From: Phocoena phocoena
Taxonomy: Eukaryota > Chordata > Mammalia > Artiodactyla > Phocoenidae
NCBI RefSeq assembly: GCF_963924675.1
Contig: NC_089224.1
Coordinates: 41,149,158 to 41,213,157 of the forward strand
Direction of reading: 5' to 3'
DNA length: 64,000 nt
Of the stretch, positions 23,880 through 35,739 are shown piece by piece. Position numbers and translations under genes: made by a program. The notes under the pieces are model-generated. The model saw only the letters and a list, made by a program, of their open reading frames with translations, was not told the origin of the DNA and made no database searches. Within the stretch, counting starts at the first letter, position 1; every line of letters starts with the position of its first letter.

Positions 23880-24237
23880 CCCTTCCCACCGATTCTCCCT
23901 GTGAAATATTTCATGACTCTACCCTGCCTTTTTTTAATCCCCAGTTCCACATTTAGCTCCTGAGTCCTTAGTTCATTACCCTAGGATTTGTGGCTCTTTA
24001 CTCTGGCACTAACCTATCTTTCCATGCTTATCGTCTCTTCTTTCCCATCATCTCTTCTTTCCCAGTCAAAAATGTTCCCTGCCTTGAACCTGTTTTTTTG
24101 CCCTATATCACATGGTCTTATAGTAATTAATTTGTCTGTCTCCTGCATGAGGCTGTGACTGTGACTTACTTGTCTTTGTAACTCCAGAGATCAGCACAGT
24201 GCCTGGTACATACAATGAACCCAATGAACGAGTGAAC
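23880..24237 (+). repeat. L2 LINE 3' end, sense
   Basis: The terminal part is clear: 'gtctgtctcctgcatgagg', 'actccagagatcagcacag' and 'tgcctggtacatacaatga'. A 17-base tandem repeat of 'tctcttctttccca' type lies at 24031-24064 inside it. Confidence 0.72.
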
Positions 24238-24279
24238 CTGGGAAGGTTTTGGTTTATACCAGTTCTCCCGTCTTCCTAG

Positions 24280-24955
24280 AGTATCTTTCTCATCTTTCCA
24301 TCCCAGGCTACTTCTCTGCTGGCTGCAAATACAACCCTCTCCTGCATGATGCTTTTGCTGAGTGTCTCAGCAAGATGTTCAGTTCTCCCTTCTCAGAGTT
24401 TCTTGTTCTTTTAAAAATTTATTTTATTTTATTTATTTTTGCCTGTGCTGGGTCTTTGTTGCTGTGCACAGGCTTTCTCTAGTTGCGGAGAGCAGGGGCT
24501 ACTCTTCATTGTGGTGCATGGGCTTCTCATTGCGGTGGCTTCTCTTGTTGTGGAGCATGGGCTCTAGGCGTGTGGGTTTCAGTAGTTGTGGTACATGGGC
24601 TCAATAGTTGTGGCTCGCGGGCTCTAGAGTGCAGGCTCAGTGGTGTGGTGCACGGGCTTAGTTGCTCCGCGGCATGTGGGATCTTCCCAGACCAGTGCTC
24701 GAACCCGTGTCCCCTGCATTGGCAGGTGGATTCTTAACCGCTGTGCCACCAGGGAAGCCCCCTCAGAGTTTCTTGTAGCACAGTTTCTTACTTCTCTTTT
24801 GCATTTCCCATTGTCACTTATATTGTAGTTATTATGTAGGGATCTCTTCCATCTATAGGACAGGATTACCAGTGGTACACAGGACCTGTATCTTACTTTG
24901 CTTCTTCTGAAGTATCTATGGCGATGCCTATAATTAATAGGTGTTCGATTAAGGT
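24280..24955 (+). repeat. L2 LINE split by CHR-1
   Basis: L2 sense sequence runs from about 24280 to 24391 and resumes at 24777-24955, ending with 'taattaataggtgttcga'. The CHR-1 insertion and its duplication sit between the halves, so the L2 is the older of the two. Confidence 0.65.
24392..24776 (-). mobile_element. CHR-1 SINE with 15-bp target-site duplication
   Basis: The duplication 'ctcagagtttcttgt' is perfect at 24392-24406 and 24762-24776. The element has an A/T-rich tail at left, the 'agtagttgtgg' repeat blocks and the tRNA-like head ending 'gccaccagggaagcccc'. Its B box on the minus strand reads GGTTCGAGCA. The 175-residue antisense open frame at 24624-25151 runs out of this SINE and is a chance frame. 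Confidence 0.95.
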
Positions 24956-27521
24956 GCTCATGGGTAGAATAAGAAATCCAACTTCCTGCAGCAAAAGACT
25001 CTACAAGCATCAGGCTGTCTGTTTTGTGCCAAACAAACATGATTTTTGTAGAAATGAACAGCATGAGCTGCGCTCTTCCATTGTGGTCTGGTTCGGATAA
25101 CCTGGGAACAATTGAAATTAGACTTTCTAAAGAAAAAAAGAGAGAGCCCACAATCTCTGCATTCTAAATGCTAGAAGGATTTACCTGTGGGGTCTACAAG
25201 TAACAATTTGCATCTTGGTTTATGTGAAGGATAGAAAGCACAAGCTTGTGAGCAGGTCTGCTGACACAGCGGGGGTGTAAGAGGCAGCAAAGGGAGCAGC
25301 GGCAGGGGCTCAGGGCCAGGATGAAGAAATTAATAATCCACTTATTATTCAGAACAGCGAATGGCTGCAGGCTATTGGCAAGCGGTTCAGCAATTATCTG
25401 ATTAACTGCTAATGTTACACCAAGAAACCTCTTCGAGACTGTACTTTTTTTGTGAAGTGACACAGAATGGCAAGAAGCTGCTATTCTGTGCAAAAAGCTG
25501 AGAGCTGCAGCTAGGTGGGCTGTACCGAGACCCTGGTGGGATGTCACTCTTTCAAAGTTGGAAGCAAATGGCCCTTTTTGCTGCTGTTATAACTCTTCCT
25601 GGAAATATCAGCTTCTCTATAGCACCATAACTCAAATTTAATATGAGAGCTGACGTTGTTTTCCTTTTCATTTTGAGCTCTTGCTTAGAACAGGAGAGCC
25701 AGGTATCTATCTTTTCAGTGAGAACTTAGAAAACAGCCTTGCATATTTCTCCTGATGACACCCACGCCATGCCAGGGCAGGAAGATATCTCCCCTTGCTT
25801 TGTAATGTAGGTTCAGGGCTCACCAGCCTCTGCATTCTGGTTGTGGTCACTCTTAAGAAGTGCCCTCATTTTAAAGTCAGATGCCACCACTGCAGTGTAC
25901 AGATCCTTTATTCGCCCCCATTCCTGCCTTCCTTTAGGACAGTGACTCTTGCAGTAGTCACCAAAAGACTTGGAAAGCCCACACTGTCTTGAGAGAAGAA
26001 CTTGATTAAGATTCATCAAGACTAGACTGTGTGGGTTGATTGTAAGACACCTTTTCCAAAATTTAAAAATAAACTCTATTCTCAATTGTATAAAAAGAAA
26101 TGCGAAAGTACTTATTTCTAACTGGCAGTGATAACCAGAATCATAATCACAACTGACAGCCCCCCCACTTAGTTTGTGTTCCTGATGATTCAAGAATCTG
26201 CAGGAAGTCTGTAATAATGTTCAAAAGCAATTTCCTATTTCTACTGATAATATCCTGAGTATTCTCAGTGAGTCCTACTCTATCCTTCAATTCCCAGCTG
26301 CAAATTCCTCCCAGTCTCCCCTAGAATCTGTGGGGGAAAAGTGACTTCTCAAATGCAAACATTTGATGTAATTTTTCAGCAGGATAATCATTGAAGCCAG
26401 TGTCAGGCAAAAGTTAACCAAGAGAATGTTCACATAAAAACCTTTGGCTTTGTCACAGTTCATGAAACAGAGGTGCTTTGAAAGCAAAGGCGTTTTTGCA
26501 GCTGAAAAGGCCTTTAAGTAAGAAAAGTCAAATCTTGTATAGAAGTATTACAGTACCTTTATTTCCCAAATTGGTTAATGGAAAGTCTTTTATGTGGATA
26601 TCAATTATACCATGGCTAAAAGGTCAATTATGTAGTAATTGGAGGATAAAATAATGGATTTACCTTAGGTAAATTCAAAGTCGTGTTTGAAATGTAGCTC
26701 TTCATTATTGCATCCTTGATGTACGAAATTAATTTTATCTATATAATGGTATTCATTAAATGTAAAGGTTTAATGATGAATGTCTTATACAAATGTGAAA
26801 ACCACAGTATAAAAACAAAGAGGGGGCCGAATTTTTAACTGATTGTTTTTCCAATTATGAACCTCACTGGCTAAGCTACTCCTTCTTGTCAATTACCTAA
26901 AATGAGTATGGTTAACAAGTTCTGAATTTATATTTTCTTAACAGAATGCATTAAGGGTGAACTCTTGATTCCCACTGTGTTATTACTCAAGCTTTGTTTC
27001 AGTCTTGGTGAGTCTTCGGTAAGAACAACAAGAAGTGATCTTTAGCTGAGAACTCATGTTGTTCTATGCACATCATTTCTGCAGTCTTGCCCTGACACTC
27101 CATTCCCTTCCCTGTGTAAGCACACTGCCTCGTTACAAAGCAGCAATGATCTTGTCAGAAGAATGGCAGGCTCAGTACGGGCTGTGTCCTGCAACATTCC
27201 AGAGGGAAGAGAGCCCTGTGGGTCTTCTGAATAACAGATATTTCCAGGAAATCAGGAAGCGATACCACGAATTCTCCAGCGTTTTGCACAAACTAAACTG
27301 ATAGCCAAGCACATCCTCCTCTGAAATGTAATCAACTTGTGTTCCATCCCTAGTACCTCCTTTCTGTTAATCCCTGAAACCTAGAACTTATTAAAGCTAT
27401 CCATTCATTGATTATCCTTAAAGTTAAAATCAACTTCCAGGTTTGGAGTTATAATCCCAAATGCTGTTTCATAGTCTACCTAACATGTTTCAGACATGAT
27501 TACCTTTGGGGAAATAACTTC
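24956..27521. other. Low-copy interval, candidate conserved islands
   Basis: No gene or strong repeat match is seen. Two stretches, 25318-25440 and 26530-26800, are repeat-free with many TAAT/ATTA cores and might be conserved non-coding DNA. The frames at 25813-26193 (antisense) and 27056-27301 (sense, 81 residues) show no recognisable domain, and I do not call them genes. Confidence 0.42.
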
Positions 27522-27620
27522 TTTTTTTTTTTTTTTTTTAAGCTCCTTGACCAGGTATTGAACCTGGGCCCTTGGCAGTGAGAGTGTGGAGTCCTAACCA
27601 ATGGACCACCAAGGAATGCC
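27522..27620 (-). mobile_element. Older tRNA-derived SINE fragment
   Basis: After a T-run of about 18, the sequence reads as a degenerate antisense CHR/Bov-tA-type head: 'ccttgaccaggtattgaac', 'gagtcctaaccaatggacc', 'accaccaaggaatgcc'. It abuts the next SINE directly. It lacks the CHR-1 or CHR-2 middle region, so the exact subfamily is open. Confidence 0.75.
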
Positions 27621-27867
27621 CCAATCTCTGTTTTTCTTTTTTTCTTTTTTTCTTTTTTTTTTTTTGCGGTACACGGGCCTCTCACTGTTGTGGCCTCTCC
27701 CGTTGCGGAGCACAGGCTCTGGACGCACAGGCTCAGCGACCATGGCTCATGGGCCCAGCCGCTCCGCGGCATGTGGGATCTTTCCGGACCGGGGCACGAA
27801 CCCGTGTCCCCTGCATCGGCAGGCGGACTCTCAACCACTGCGCCACCAGGGAAGCCCCCAATCTCTG
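27621..27867 (-). mobile_element. CHR-2 SINE with target-site duplication
   Basis: The duplication 'ccaatctctg' lies at 27621-27630 and 27858-27867. A T/C-interrupted tail at 27631-27665 is followed by the CHR-2 body and the head 'gcgccaccagggaagccc'. On its own strand the B box reads GGTTCGTGCC. Confidence 0.94.
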
Positions 27868-28523
27868 CTTTTTAATTGAGAGTGTCTTAACCATTTACAG
27901 TCAATGTGACTGTTAACATATGGTTGGGATTGAGTGTATCATCTTGTTATTTTTTTTTTTCAGTTTTTCCCATCTGTTCTTTTATTTCCTTTCCCTCTTC
28001 TTGTACCTTCTTTTGGATTAAAACTTCAGTCCATATTTATTATTAGCCCATTCTGTCTCCTTTGTTGGCTTATTAGTTGTGGTTATTTGTTTGTTAAAAT
28101 GTTTTTTTCAGGGTTTACAGTATACAACTTCAACTTATCACAGTCTACCTCCAAATGGTATCCTCACATAAATTTCACAATACTGTAGTATACTTCCATT
28201 TCTCCCCTCAGAGCCTTTTATGTTATTATTGCCAGACATTTTACTTTTATATATGTTTAAAACTTCATAATCAATTGTTGTTATTTTTGTTTAAACAGTC
28301 AATTTTCCTTTAAAACTGATTAATAAGAAAAAATTATTGTATTTTTATCCATTTAGTTAACAATTCCAATGATCCTCAACCCTCTGTGTAGATGCAGATT
28401 TCCATCTAGTATCATCTTTCTTCTGCCTGAAGAATGTCCTTTAACATTTCCTATAGTATGGATCTGCAGGTGATGAGTCCTTTCAGCTTTTGTATCTCTA
28501 AAATTTTATTTCACCCTCATTTT
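27868..28523 (-). mobile_element. Old L1M fragment, antisense
   Basis: L1 landmarks near the ORF2 start and ORF1 end are visible in reverse, for example 'gaatgtcctttaacatttcc', 'tgcaggtgatgagtcct' and 'tcagcttttgtatctct'. The fragment stops exactly where the young L1 begins and does not resume beyond it. Confidence 0.75.
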
Positions 28524-28729
28524 TTTTTGAATTTTATTTTATTTATTTTTTCATACAGCAGGTTCTTATTAGTCATCAATTTTATACACATCAGTGTATA
28601 CATGTCAATCCCAATTGCCCAATTCAGCACACCACCATGCACACCCCCCCACGGCTTTCCCCCCTTGGTGTCCATACGTTTGTTCTCTACATCTGTGTCT
28701 CAACTTCTGCCCTGCAAACCAGTTCATCT

Positions 28730-31700
28730 GTACTATTTTTCTAGGTTCCGCATACATGCGTTAATATACGATATTTGTTTTCCTCTTTCTGACTTACTTC
28801 ACTCTGTATGACACTCTCTAGATCCATCTACGTCTCAACAAATCACTCAATTTCGTTCCTTTTTATGGCTGAGTAATATTCCATTATATATATGTACCAC
28901 AATTTCTTCATCCATTCGTCTGTTGACGGGCACTTAGGTTGCTTCCATGACCTGGCTATTGTAAATAGTGCTGCAGTGAACATTGGGGTGCATGTGTCTT
29001 TTTGAATTATGGTTTTCTCTGGGTATATGCCCAGTAGTGGGATTGCTGGATCATATGATAATTCTGTTTTTAGTTTTTAAGGAACCTCCATACTGTTCTC
29101 CATAGTGACTGTATCAATTTACATTCCCACCAACAGTGCAAGAGGGTTCCCTTTTCTCCACACCCTCTCCAGCATTTGTTGTTTGTAGATTTTTCTGATT
29201 ATGTCCATTCTAACTGGTGTGAGGTGATACTTCATTGTAGTTTTGATTTGCATTTCTCTAATAATTAGTGATGTTGAGCAGCTTTTCATGTGCTTCTTGG
29301 CCATCTGTATGTCTTTGGAGAAATGTCTATTTAGGTCTTCTGCCCAGTTTTGGATTGGGTTGTTTGTTTCTTTAATATTGAGCTGCATGAGCTGTTTATA
29401 TATTTTGGAGATTAATCCTTTGTCCATTGATTCATTTGCAAATATTTTCTCCCTTTCTGAGGGTTGTCTTTTTGTCTTGTTTATGGTTTCCTTTGCTGTG
29501 CGAAAGCTTTTAAGTTTCATTAGGTCCCATTTGTTTATTTTTGTTTTTATTTCCATTACTCTAGGAGGTGGATCAAAAAAGATCTTGCTGTGATTTATGT
29601 CAAAGAGCATTCTTCCTATGTTTTCCTCTACGAGTTCTATAGTATCTGGCCTTACATTTAGGTCTTTAATCCATTTTGAGTTTATTTTTGTGTATGGTGT
29701 TAGGGAGTGTTCTAATTTCATTCTTTCACATGTAGCTGTGCAGTTTTCCCAGCACCACTTATTGAAAAGACTGTCTTTTCTCCATTGTATATCCTTGCCT
29801 CCTTTGTCATAGATTAGTTGACCGTAAGTGCGTGGGTTTATCTCTGCGCTTTCTATCTTGTTCCATTGATCTGTGCTTCTGTTTTTTGCCAGTACCATAT
29901 TGTCTTGATGACTGTAGCTTTGTAGTATAGTCTGAAGTCAGGGAGTCTGATTCCTCCACTCTGTTTTATTCCCTCAAGACTGCTTTGGCTATTCGGGGTC
30001 TTTTGTGTCCCATACAAATTTTAAGATTTTTTGTTCTAGTTCTGTAAAAAATGCCATTGGTAATTTGATAGGGATTGCATTGAATCTGTAGATTGCTTTG
30101 GGTAGTAGAGTCATTTTCACAATATTGATTCTTCCGATCCAGGAACATGGTATATCTCTCCATCTGTTGGTATCATCTTTAATTTCTTTCATCAGTGTCT
30201 GACAGTTTTCTGCATACAGGTATTTTGTCTCCCTAGGTAGGTTTATTCCTAGGTATTTTATTCCTTTTGTTGCAGTGGTAAATAGGAGTGTTTCCTTAAT
30301 TTCTCTTTCATATTTTTCATCCTTAGTGTATAGGAATGCAAGAGATTTCTGTGCATTAATTTTGTATCCTGCAACGTTACCAAATTCATTGATTAGCTCT
30401 AGTAGTTTTCTGGTGGCATTTTTAGGATCCTCTATGTATAGTATCATGTCATCTGCAAACAGTGACAGTTTTAATTCTTTTTTTCCAATTTGGATTCATT
30501 TTATTTCTTTTTCTTCTCTGACTGCCATGGCTAGGACTTCCAAAACTATGTTGAATAATAGTGGTAAGAGTGGACATCCTTGTCTCATTCCTGATCTTAG
30601 AGGAAATGCTTTCAGTTTTTCACCATTGAGAATGATGTTTGCTGTGGGTTTGTCGTACGTGGCCTTGATGATGTTGAGGTAGTTTCCCTCTATGCCCACC
30701 TTCTGGAGAGTTTTTATCATAAATGCGTGTTGAATTTTGTCAAAATCTTTTTCTGCATCTATTGAGATGATCATATGGTTTTTATTCTTCAATTTGTTAA
30801 TATGGTGTATCATATTGATTGATTTGCATATATTGAAGAATCCTTGCATCTCTGGGATAAATCCCACTTGATAATAGTGTATGATCCTTTCAATGTGTTG
30901 TTGGATTCTGTTTGCTAGTATTTTGTTGAGGATTTTTGCATCTATATTCATCAGTGATATTGGTCTGTAATTTTTTTTTTTGTAGTATCTTTGTTTGATT
31001 TTGGTATCAGGGTGATAGTGGCCTCATAGAATGAGTTTGGGAGTGTTCCTTCCTCTGCAGTTTTTTGAAAGAGTTTGAGAAAGATGGGTTTTAGCTCTTT
31101 TTAAATGTTTGATAGAATTCACCTGTGAAGCTGTCGGGTCCTTGACTTTTGTTTGTTGGAAGATTATTAATCACAGTTTCAATTTCATTACTTGTGATTG
31201 ATCTGTTCATATTTTCTATATCTTCCTGGTTCAGTCTTGGAAGGTTATACCTTTCTAAGAATATGTCTATATTTCTTCCAGCTTGTCCATTTTATTGGCA
31301 TAGATTTGCTTGTAGTAGTCTCTTAGGATGCTTTGTATTTCTGCGGTGTCTGTTGTAACTTCTCTTTTTTAATTTCTAATTTTATTGATTTGATTCCTCT
31401 CCCTCTTTTTCTTGATGCGTCTGGCTAATGGTTTATCAATTTTGTTTATCTTCTCAAAGAGCCAGCTTTTAGTTTTATTGATCTTTGCTATTGTTTTCTT
31501 TGTTACTATTTCATTTATTTCTGCTCTGATTTTTGTGATTTCTCTCCTTCTACTAACTTTGGGTTTTCTTTGTTCTTCTGTCTCTAGTTCCTTTAAGTTT
31601 AAGGTTAGATTGTTTACTTGAGGCTTTTCTTGTTTCTTTAGGTAGGCTTGTACAGCTATAAACTTCCCTCTTCGAACTGCTTTTGCTGCATCCCATAGGT

Positions 31701-32550
31701 TTCGGATGGTCGTGTTTTCATTTTCATTTTTCTCTAGATATTTTTTGATTTCCTCTTTGATTTCTTCAGTTATCTCTTGGTTATTTAATAATGTATTGTT
31801 TAGCCTCCATGTGTTTGTTGTTTTTACATTTCTTTCCCTGTAATTCATGTCTAATCTCATAGCGTGTTCAGAAAAGATGCTTGATATGATTTCAGTTTTC
31901 TTAAATTTACTGAGGCTTGATTTGTGATGCAAAATCTAATCTGTCCTGGAGAATGTTCTGTGCACACTTGAGAAGAAAGTGTAATCTGCTGGTTTTGGAT
32001 GGAACGTCCTATAAATATGAATTAAATCTATCTGGTCTGTTGTGTCATATAAAGTTTCTGTTTCCTTATTTATTTTCATTTTGGATGATCTGTCCATTGG
32101 TGTAAGTGAGGTGTTAAAATCCCCCACTATTATTGTGTTACTGTTGATTTCTTCTTTTATAGCTGTTAGCAGTTGCCTTAGGTATTGTGGTGCTCCTATG
32201 TTGGGTGCATATATGTTTATAATTGTTATATCTTCTTCTTGGATTGATTCCTTTATCATTATGTAGTGTTCTTCCTTGTCTCTTGTAACATTCTTTATTT
32301 TAAAGTCTATTTTATCTGATATGAATATTGCTACTCCAGCTTTCTTTTGCTTTCCATTTGCATGGAATATCTTTTTCCGTCCCCTCACTTTCAGTCTGTA
32401 TGTGTCCCTAGGTCTGAAGTGGGTCTCTTGTAGACAGCATATATATAGGTCTTGTTTTTGTGTCCATTCAGCAAGCCTGTGTCTTTTGGTTAGAACATTT
32501 AATCCATTCACTGTTAAGGTAATTATCGATATGTATGTTACTATGACCAT
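28730..32550 (-). pseudogene. L1 ORF2 (endonuclease/reverse transcriptase), broken
   Basis: L1 ORF2p makes the nick at the target site and reverse-transcribes L1 RNA there. The start ATG is at 32548-32550. The endonuclease domain begins at once and is readable to 31936, where a TAG interrupts it. The same frame continues to a TAA at 31369-31371. Between 30951 and 31369 I see no long open segment. The reverse-transcriptase palm is readable in 29989-30951, interrupted by a TGA at 30496-30498. The catalytic FADD motif is intact at 30448-30459. A frameshift lies near 30000-30030, after which a C-terminal segment of 259 residues is open to 29119. The 3' limit is estimated from normal ORF2 length. 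Confidence 0.93.
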
Positions 32551-32609
32551 TTTCTTAATTGTTCTGGGATTGTTTTTGTAGGTCCTTTTCTCCTCTTCTG
32601 TTTCCCACT

Positions 32610-33512
32610 TAGAGAAGTTCCTTTAGCATTTGTTGTAGAGCTGGTTTGGTGGTGGTGAATTCTCTTAACTTTTGCTTGTCTGTAAAGCTTTTGATTTCTC
32701 TGTCGAATCTGAATGGGATCCTTGCTGGGTAGAGTAATCTTGGTTGTAGGTTCTTCCCTTTCATCACTTTAAGTATATCATTCCACTCCCTTCTGGCTTG
32801 TAGAGTTTCTGTTGAGAAATTAGCTGTTAACCTTATGGGAGTTCCCTTGTATGTTATTTGTCATTTTTCCCTTGGTGCTTTCAATAATTTTTCTTTTCTT
32901 TAATTTTTGCCAATTTGATTACTATGTGTCTCGGTGTGTTTCTCCTTGGGTTTCTCCTGTATGGGACTCGCTGCGCTTCCTGGACTTGGGTGGCTATTTC
33001 CTTTCCCATGTTAGGGAAGTTTTCCACTCTAATCTCTTCAAATATTTTCTCGGGTCCTTTCTGTCTCTCTTCTCCTTCTGAGACCCCTATAATGCGAATG
33101 TTGTTGTGTTTAATGTTGTCCCAGAGGTCTCCTAGGCTGTCTTCATTTCTTTTCATTCTTTTTTCTTTATTCTGTTCCACAGCAGTGAATTCCACCATTC
33201 TGTCTTCCAGGTCACTTGGCTGTTCTTCTGCCTCAGTCATTCTGCTCTTGATTCCTTCTAGTGTATTTTTCATTTCAGTTATTGTATTGTTCATCTTTGT
33301 TTGTTTGTTCTTTAATTCTTCTATGTCTTTGTTAAACATTTCTTGCATCTTCTCCATCTTTGCCTCTATTCTTTTTCTGAGTCCTGGATCATCTTCACTA
33401 TCATTATTCTGAATTCTTTTTCTGGAAGGTTGCCCATCTCCATTTCATTTAGTTGTTTTTCTGGGGTTTTATCTTGTTCCTTCATCTATTGCATAGCCCT
33501 CTGCCTTTTCAT
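32610..33512 (-). pseudogene. L1 ORF1 (RNA-binding coat protein), broken
   Basis: L1 ORF1p is a trimeric coiled-coil RNA chaperone that packages L1 RNA. Start ATG at 33510-33512 and stop TAA at 32610-32612 give a normal-looking 300-codon span. It carries a TAG at codon 9, a frameshift near 33385, and a second frameshift near 32880 in an A-rich tract. The longest open part, 32881-33357, encodes 158 residues with a heptad-like charged coiled-coil N-half and an RRM-like C-half (motif IRIIGVSEGEE). ORF2 starts 59 bases downstream. Confidence 0.92.
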
Positions 33513-33630
33513 CTTGTCTGTCTTTCTGTGAATGTGGTTTTTGTTCCACAGGCAGGATTGTAGTTCTTCTTGCTTCTGCTGTCTGCCTTCTGGTGGCTGA
33601 GGCTATCTAAGAGGCTTGTGTAAGTTTCCT

Positions 33631-35441
33631 CAGGAAAATAATGTCTTAATGTAGAAGATTAAGATGTAAATATTTGAAATCTTCTCTATTATAGGTATCT
33701 GATATCACTTACCAGTCTTAAAAAGAGATTACAAATAGGGAGAAGAAATCCACACTAAACATTTTTAGATATTAACTAGATCCAATTTATAACATCTGAG
33801 CTGCAATTCCAGTTACAACACATATTGCAGCCAGTGTCATATTAGAGTTCTTTTTGTCTGTTTCCCCTTCTAGGCTATAGGTGCCTTCATTCCTGTCTGA
33901 GACCTTGTTAACTTTTATTGTCATAAGCTTTTCTGTACCTGTGGAAGTACTTTGCACATGGTAGGAAGAATATAATTCTTAGTGAGTTGAGTGGTAAAGA
34001 TTTTACAGATCTGCCACTGGGCTTTAGTTCCCTTCAGGATGTCCTTTTGTGAGCTTATATGCCAAGAGCCTGCTCAGTGTATCTGTTAAAGAAAAAAAGA
34101 GGCAGTAGGAAAGGCTCTATGCATGGGAAATGTGAGCTGGGGTCAATGGGACAAGACACACGGCATGGAATAATTAAAGACACATACTGGTCAACTTGTG
34201 AGTATATGGAGAGAATAGAATGATATCCTGTAATGTTGCCCAAAGTTGAAATTTCGTGGATCCTGAGAAGGGTTCTTTGATTGCTTTACGTCTGTCAATT
34301 GCCCTGATGTTGCGTTATTTTACCAGTTATGAAGACAAAACTTTTTTTTGGTTATTACCAATGCATAATTTTTAAACACATTAATATAATAAAACTTCAG
34401 ACTCTCAAGAGAAAATTTTTAATAATGGAAAACTCACAGACTTGGAGAATATGATTGAGAAATACTGGGGTGTGGAAAGACTTTACTGGGCTGTGTTTTC
34501 ACTCATTTCTGCTTTTGATTGGCTTCAGAATCTATTGGCCAGATCCCTAACACCTCTGCAGTTTCTCCACCTGTAAAATGAATGTCCCAAATCTGGAGCA
34601 AGTCAGTCTGTTTTAAATGGACTGCTTCTTCTCACTTGTGTTTTTGGATTGATGATTTATTGAGGCAAGCTGAGGCCAATATGGGAAATCATTTATCTAT
34701 TCTCCAGACTACTCTTCCAAATAATCAATAAAGGATGATATTCCACGCAGGGATAGTGGGTTACCTAAACTGAATATTTAAGGACAGCCAAATACCAAAA
34801 GTGTTTTATAGGCCTGTGCTAATAATTTGAACTTTTCTTTCCTCTGTTATCCTGCCAAACAGAATCAATACCAGATTCAGGGGTGTGTCCCTAAGTGTCT
34901 CTGTGTATATAAATTTACATGTTTAAAAAAGTGTAAGGAACTCTTTAATGCTGAATGCTGAAGAGCCAAAATGTAGCAAAGTGGCCATGTGAGGTACCCC
35001 CAGTTGTGTTATGTAGATCTAAAAAGATCATTGCTTTGTAATCATAGAAGTCATATTTGGTACTAAACAGAATATACTTATCTTCCTTGTCAAGAAATCC
35101 CTCCAGTTTTTCAAAATGATATGCATTTGGCTAAAAAGTTGTTGATAGAAAATCAGTTTATTATTACTAATTTTGTGAGCCAATATTTTAGTAATTGATG
35201 ACTTATTACATAATTGTTTCATTCAATAAAAATTGGATATATGCTTGAAATTTAAATGTCCAGTACAATTTATCTAATTGGAATACTGAGTTAAAGATAA
35301 AATACTCAAACACGAAATACTCGCAAAAGTACACATAATGTACTTCAATAATAAGAATGCCCAGCTACTATAGAAAATATAGTTGCAATTTGACCTGATT
35401 ATTTGGTTGGAGACTTGGATATCTCAAAGTATCTTTAATAT
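33631..35441. other. Low-copy interval with probable L2 trace
   Basis: A block near 33850-34000 ('gagaccttgttaactttta', 'ctttgcacatggtagga') resembles a sense L2 3' end. The rest shows no recognisable repeat or coding region. Confidence 0.45.
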
Positions 35442-35728
35442 GCATTCATTTATTCAGCAAATAATGCCTGAGAATCCACTTTATGTCAGACACTGTTCCA
35501 GGTGCTGAAGACAGAGCAGTAAAAAACAACACAAAACAACAACAAAACCAGTTAGAATCATAAAACTCATAGAGGGAGGAGAAGAAAAATAGAAGATATA
35601 AAAAGAAATATAGAATGTACCAAAGGGTATTAAATGCTATGGTTCAAAATAAATCAATATAACAGGGGATACTGTAGGGCCATCAGGGAAGGTCTCATGG
35701 ATGTGATGACGTTAGAGACATAAAGACA
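35442..35728 (-). repeat. L2 LINE 3' fragment, antisense
   Basis: Reversed L2 terminus with 'tcatttattcagcaaataa', 'gtcagacactgttccaggt' and 'gctgaagacagagcagt', continuing into 'cagggaaggtctcatgga'. It is paired with a sense L2 immediately to the right. Confidence 0.8.
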
Positions 35729-35739
35729 TATGATCCTTG

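Larger units (their letters stand above)
28524..33630 (-). mobile_element. Near-complete young L1 LINE, disabled
   Basis: About 5.1 kb of L1 in antisense orientation. From left: poly-T, a short 3' UTR, the whole of ORF2, a 59-base inter-ORF gap, the whole of ORF1, and about 100 bases of 5' UTR ending near 33630. Both ORFs contain breaks, so the element cannot be autonomous. Divergence from the truncated L1 at 51.4 kb is low across the shared ORF2 3' region, which suggests both belong to a cetacean-age lineage. No target-site duplication could be matched between the two flanks. Confidence 0.95.

Noticed and set aside
24624..25151. 175-residue antisense open frame
   Set aside because: Its C-terminal third is read from the antisense CHR-1 SINE, and the rest has no recognisable domain. 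Similar frames arise from every CHR copy here.
27056..27301. 81-residue sense frame in low-copy DNA with a plausible soluble-protein composition
   Set aside because: It has no recognisable family, no splice or promoter context, and its length is within the range expected by chance. It could be revisited if conserved.
29243..33531. Many hydrophobic sense-strand open frames across the big L1
   Set aside because: They are the antisense shadow of L1 ORF1 and ORF2, whose A-rich coding strand gives T-rich hydrophobic frames on the plus strand.
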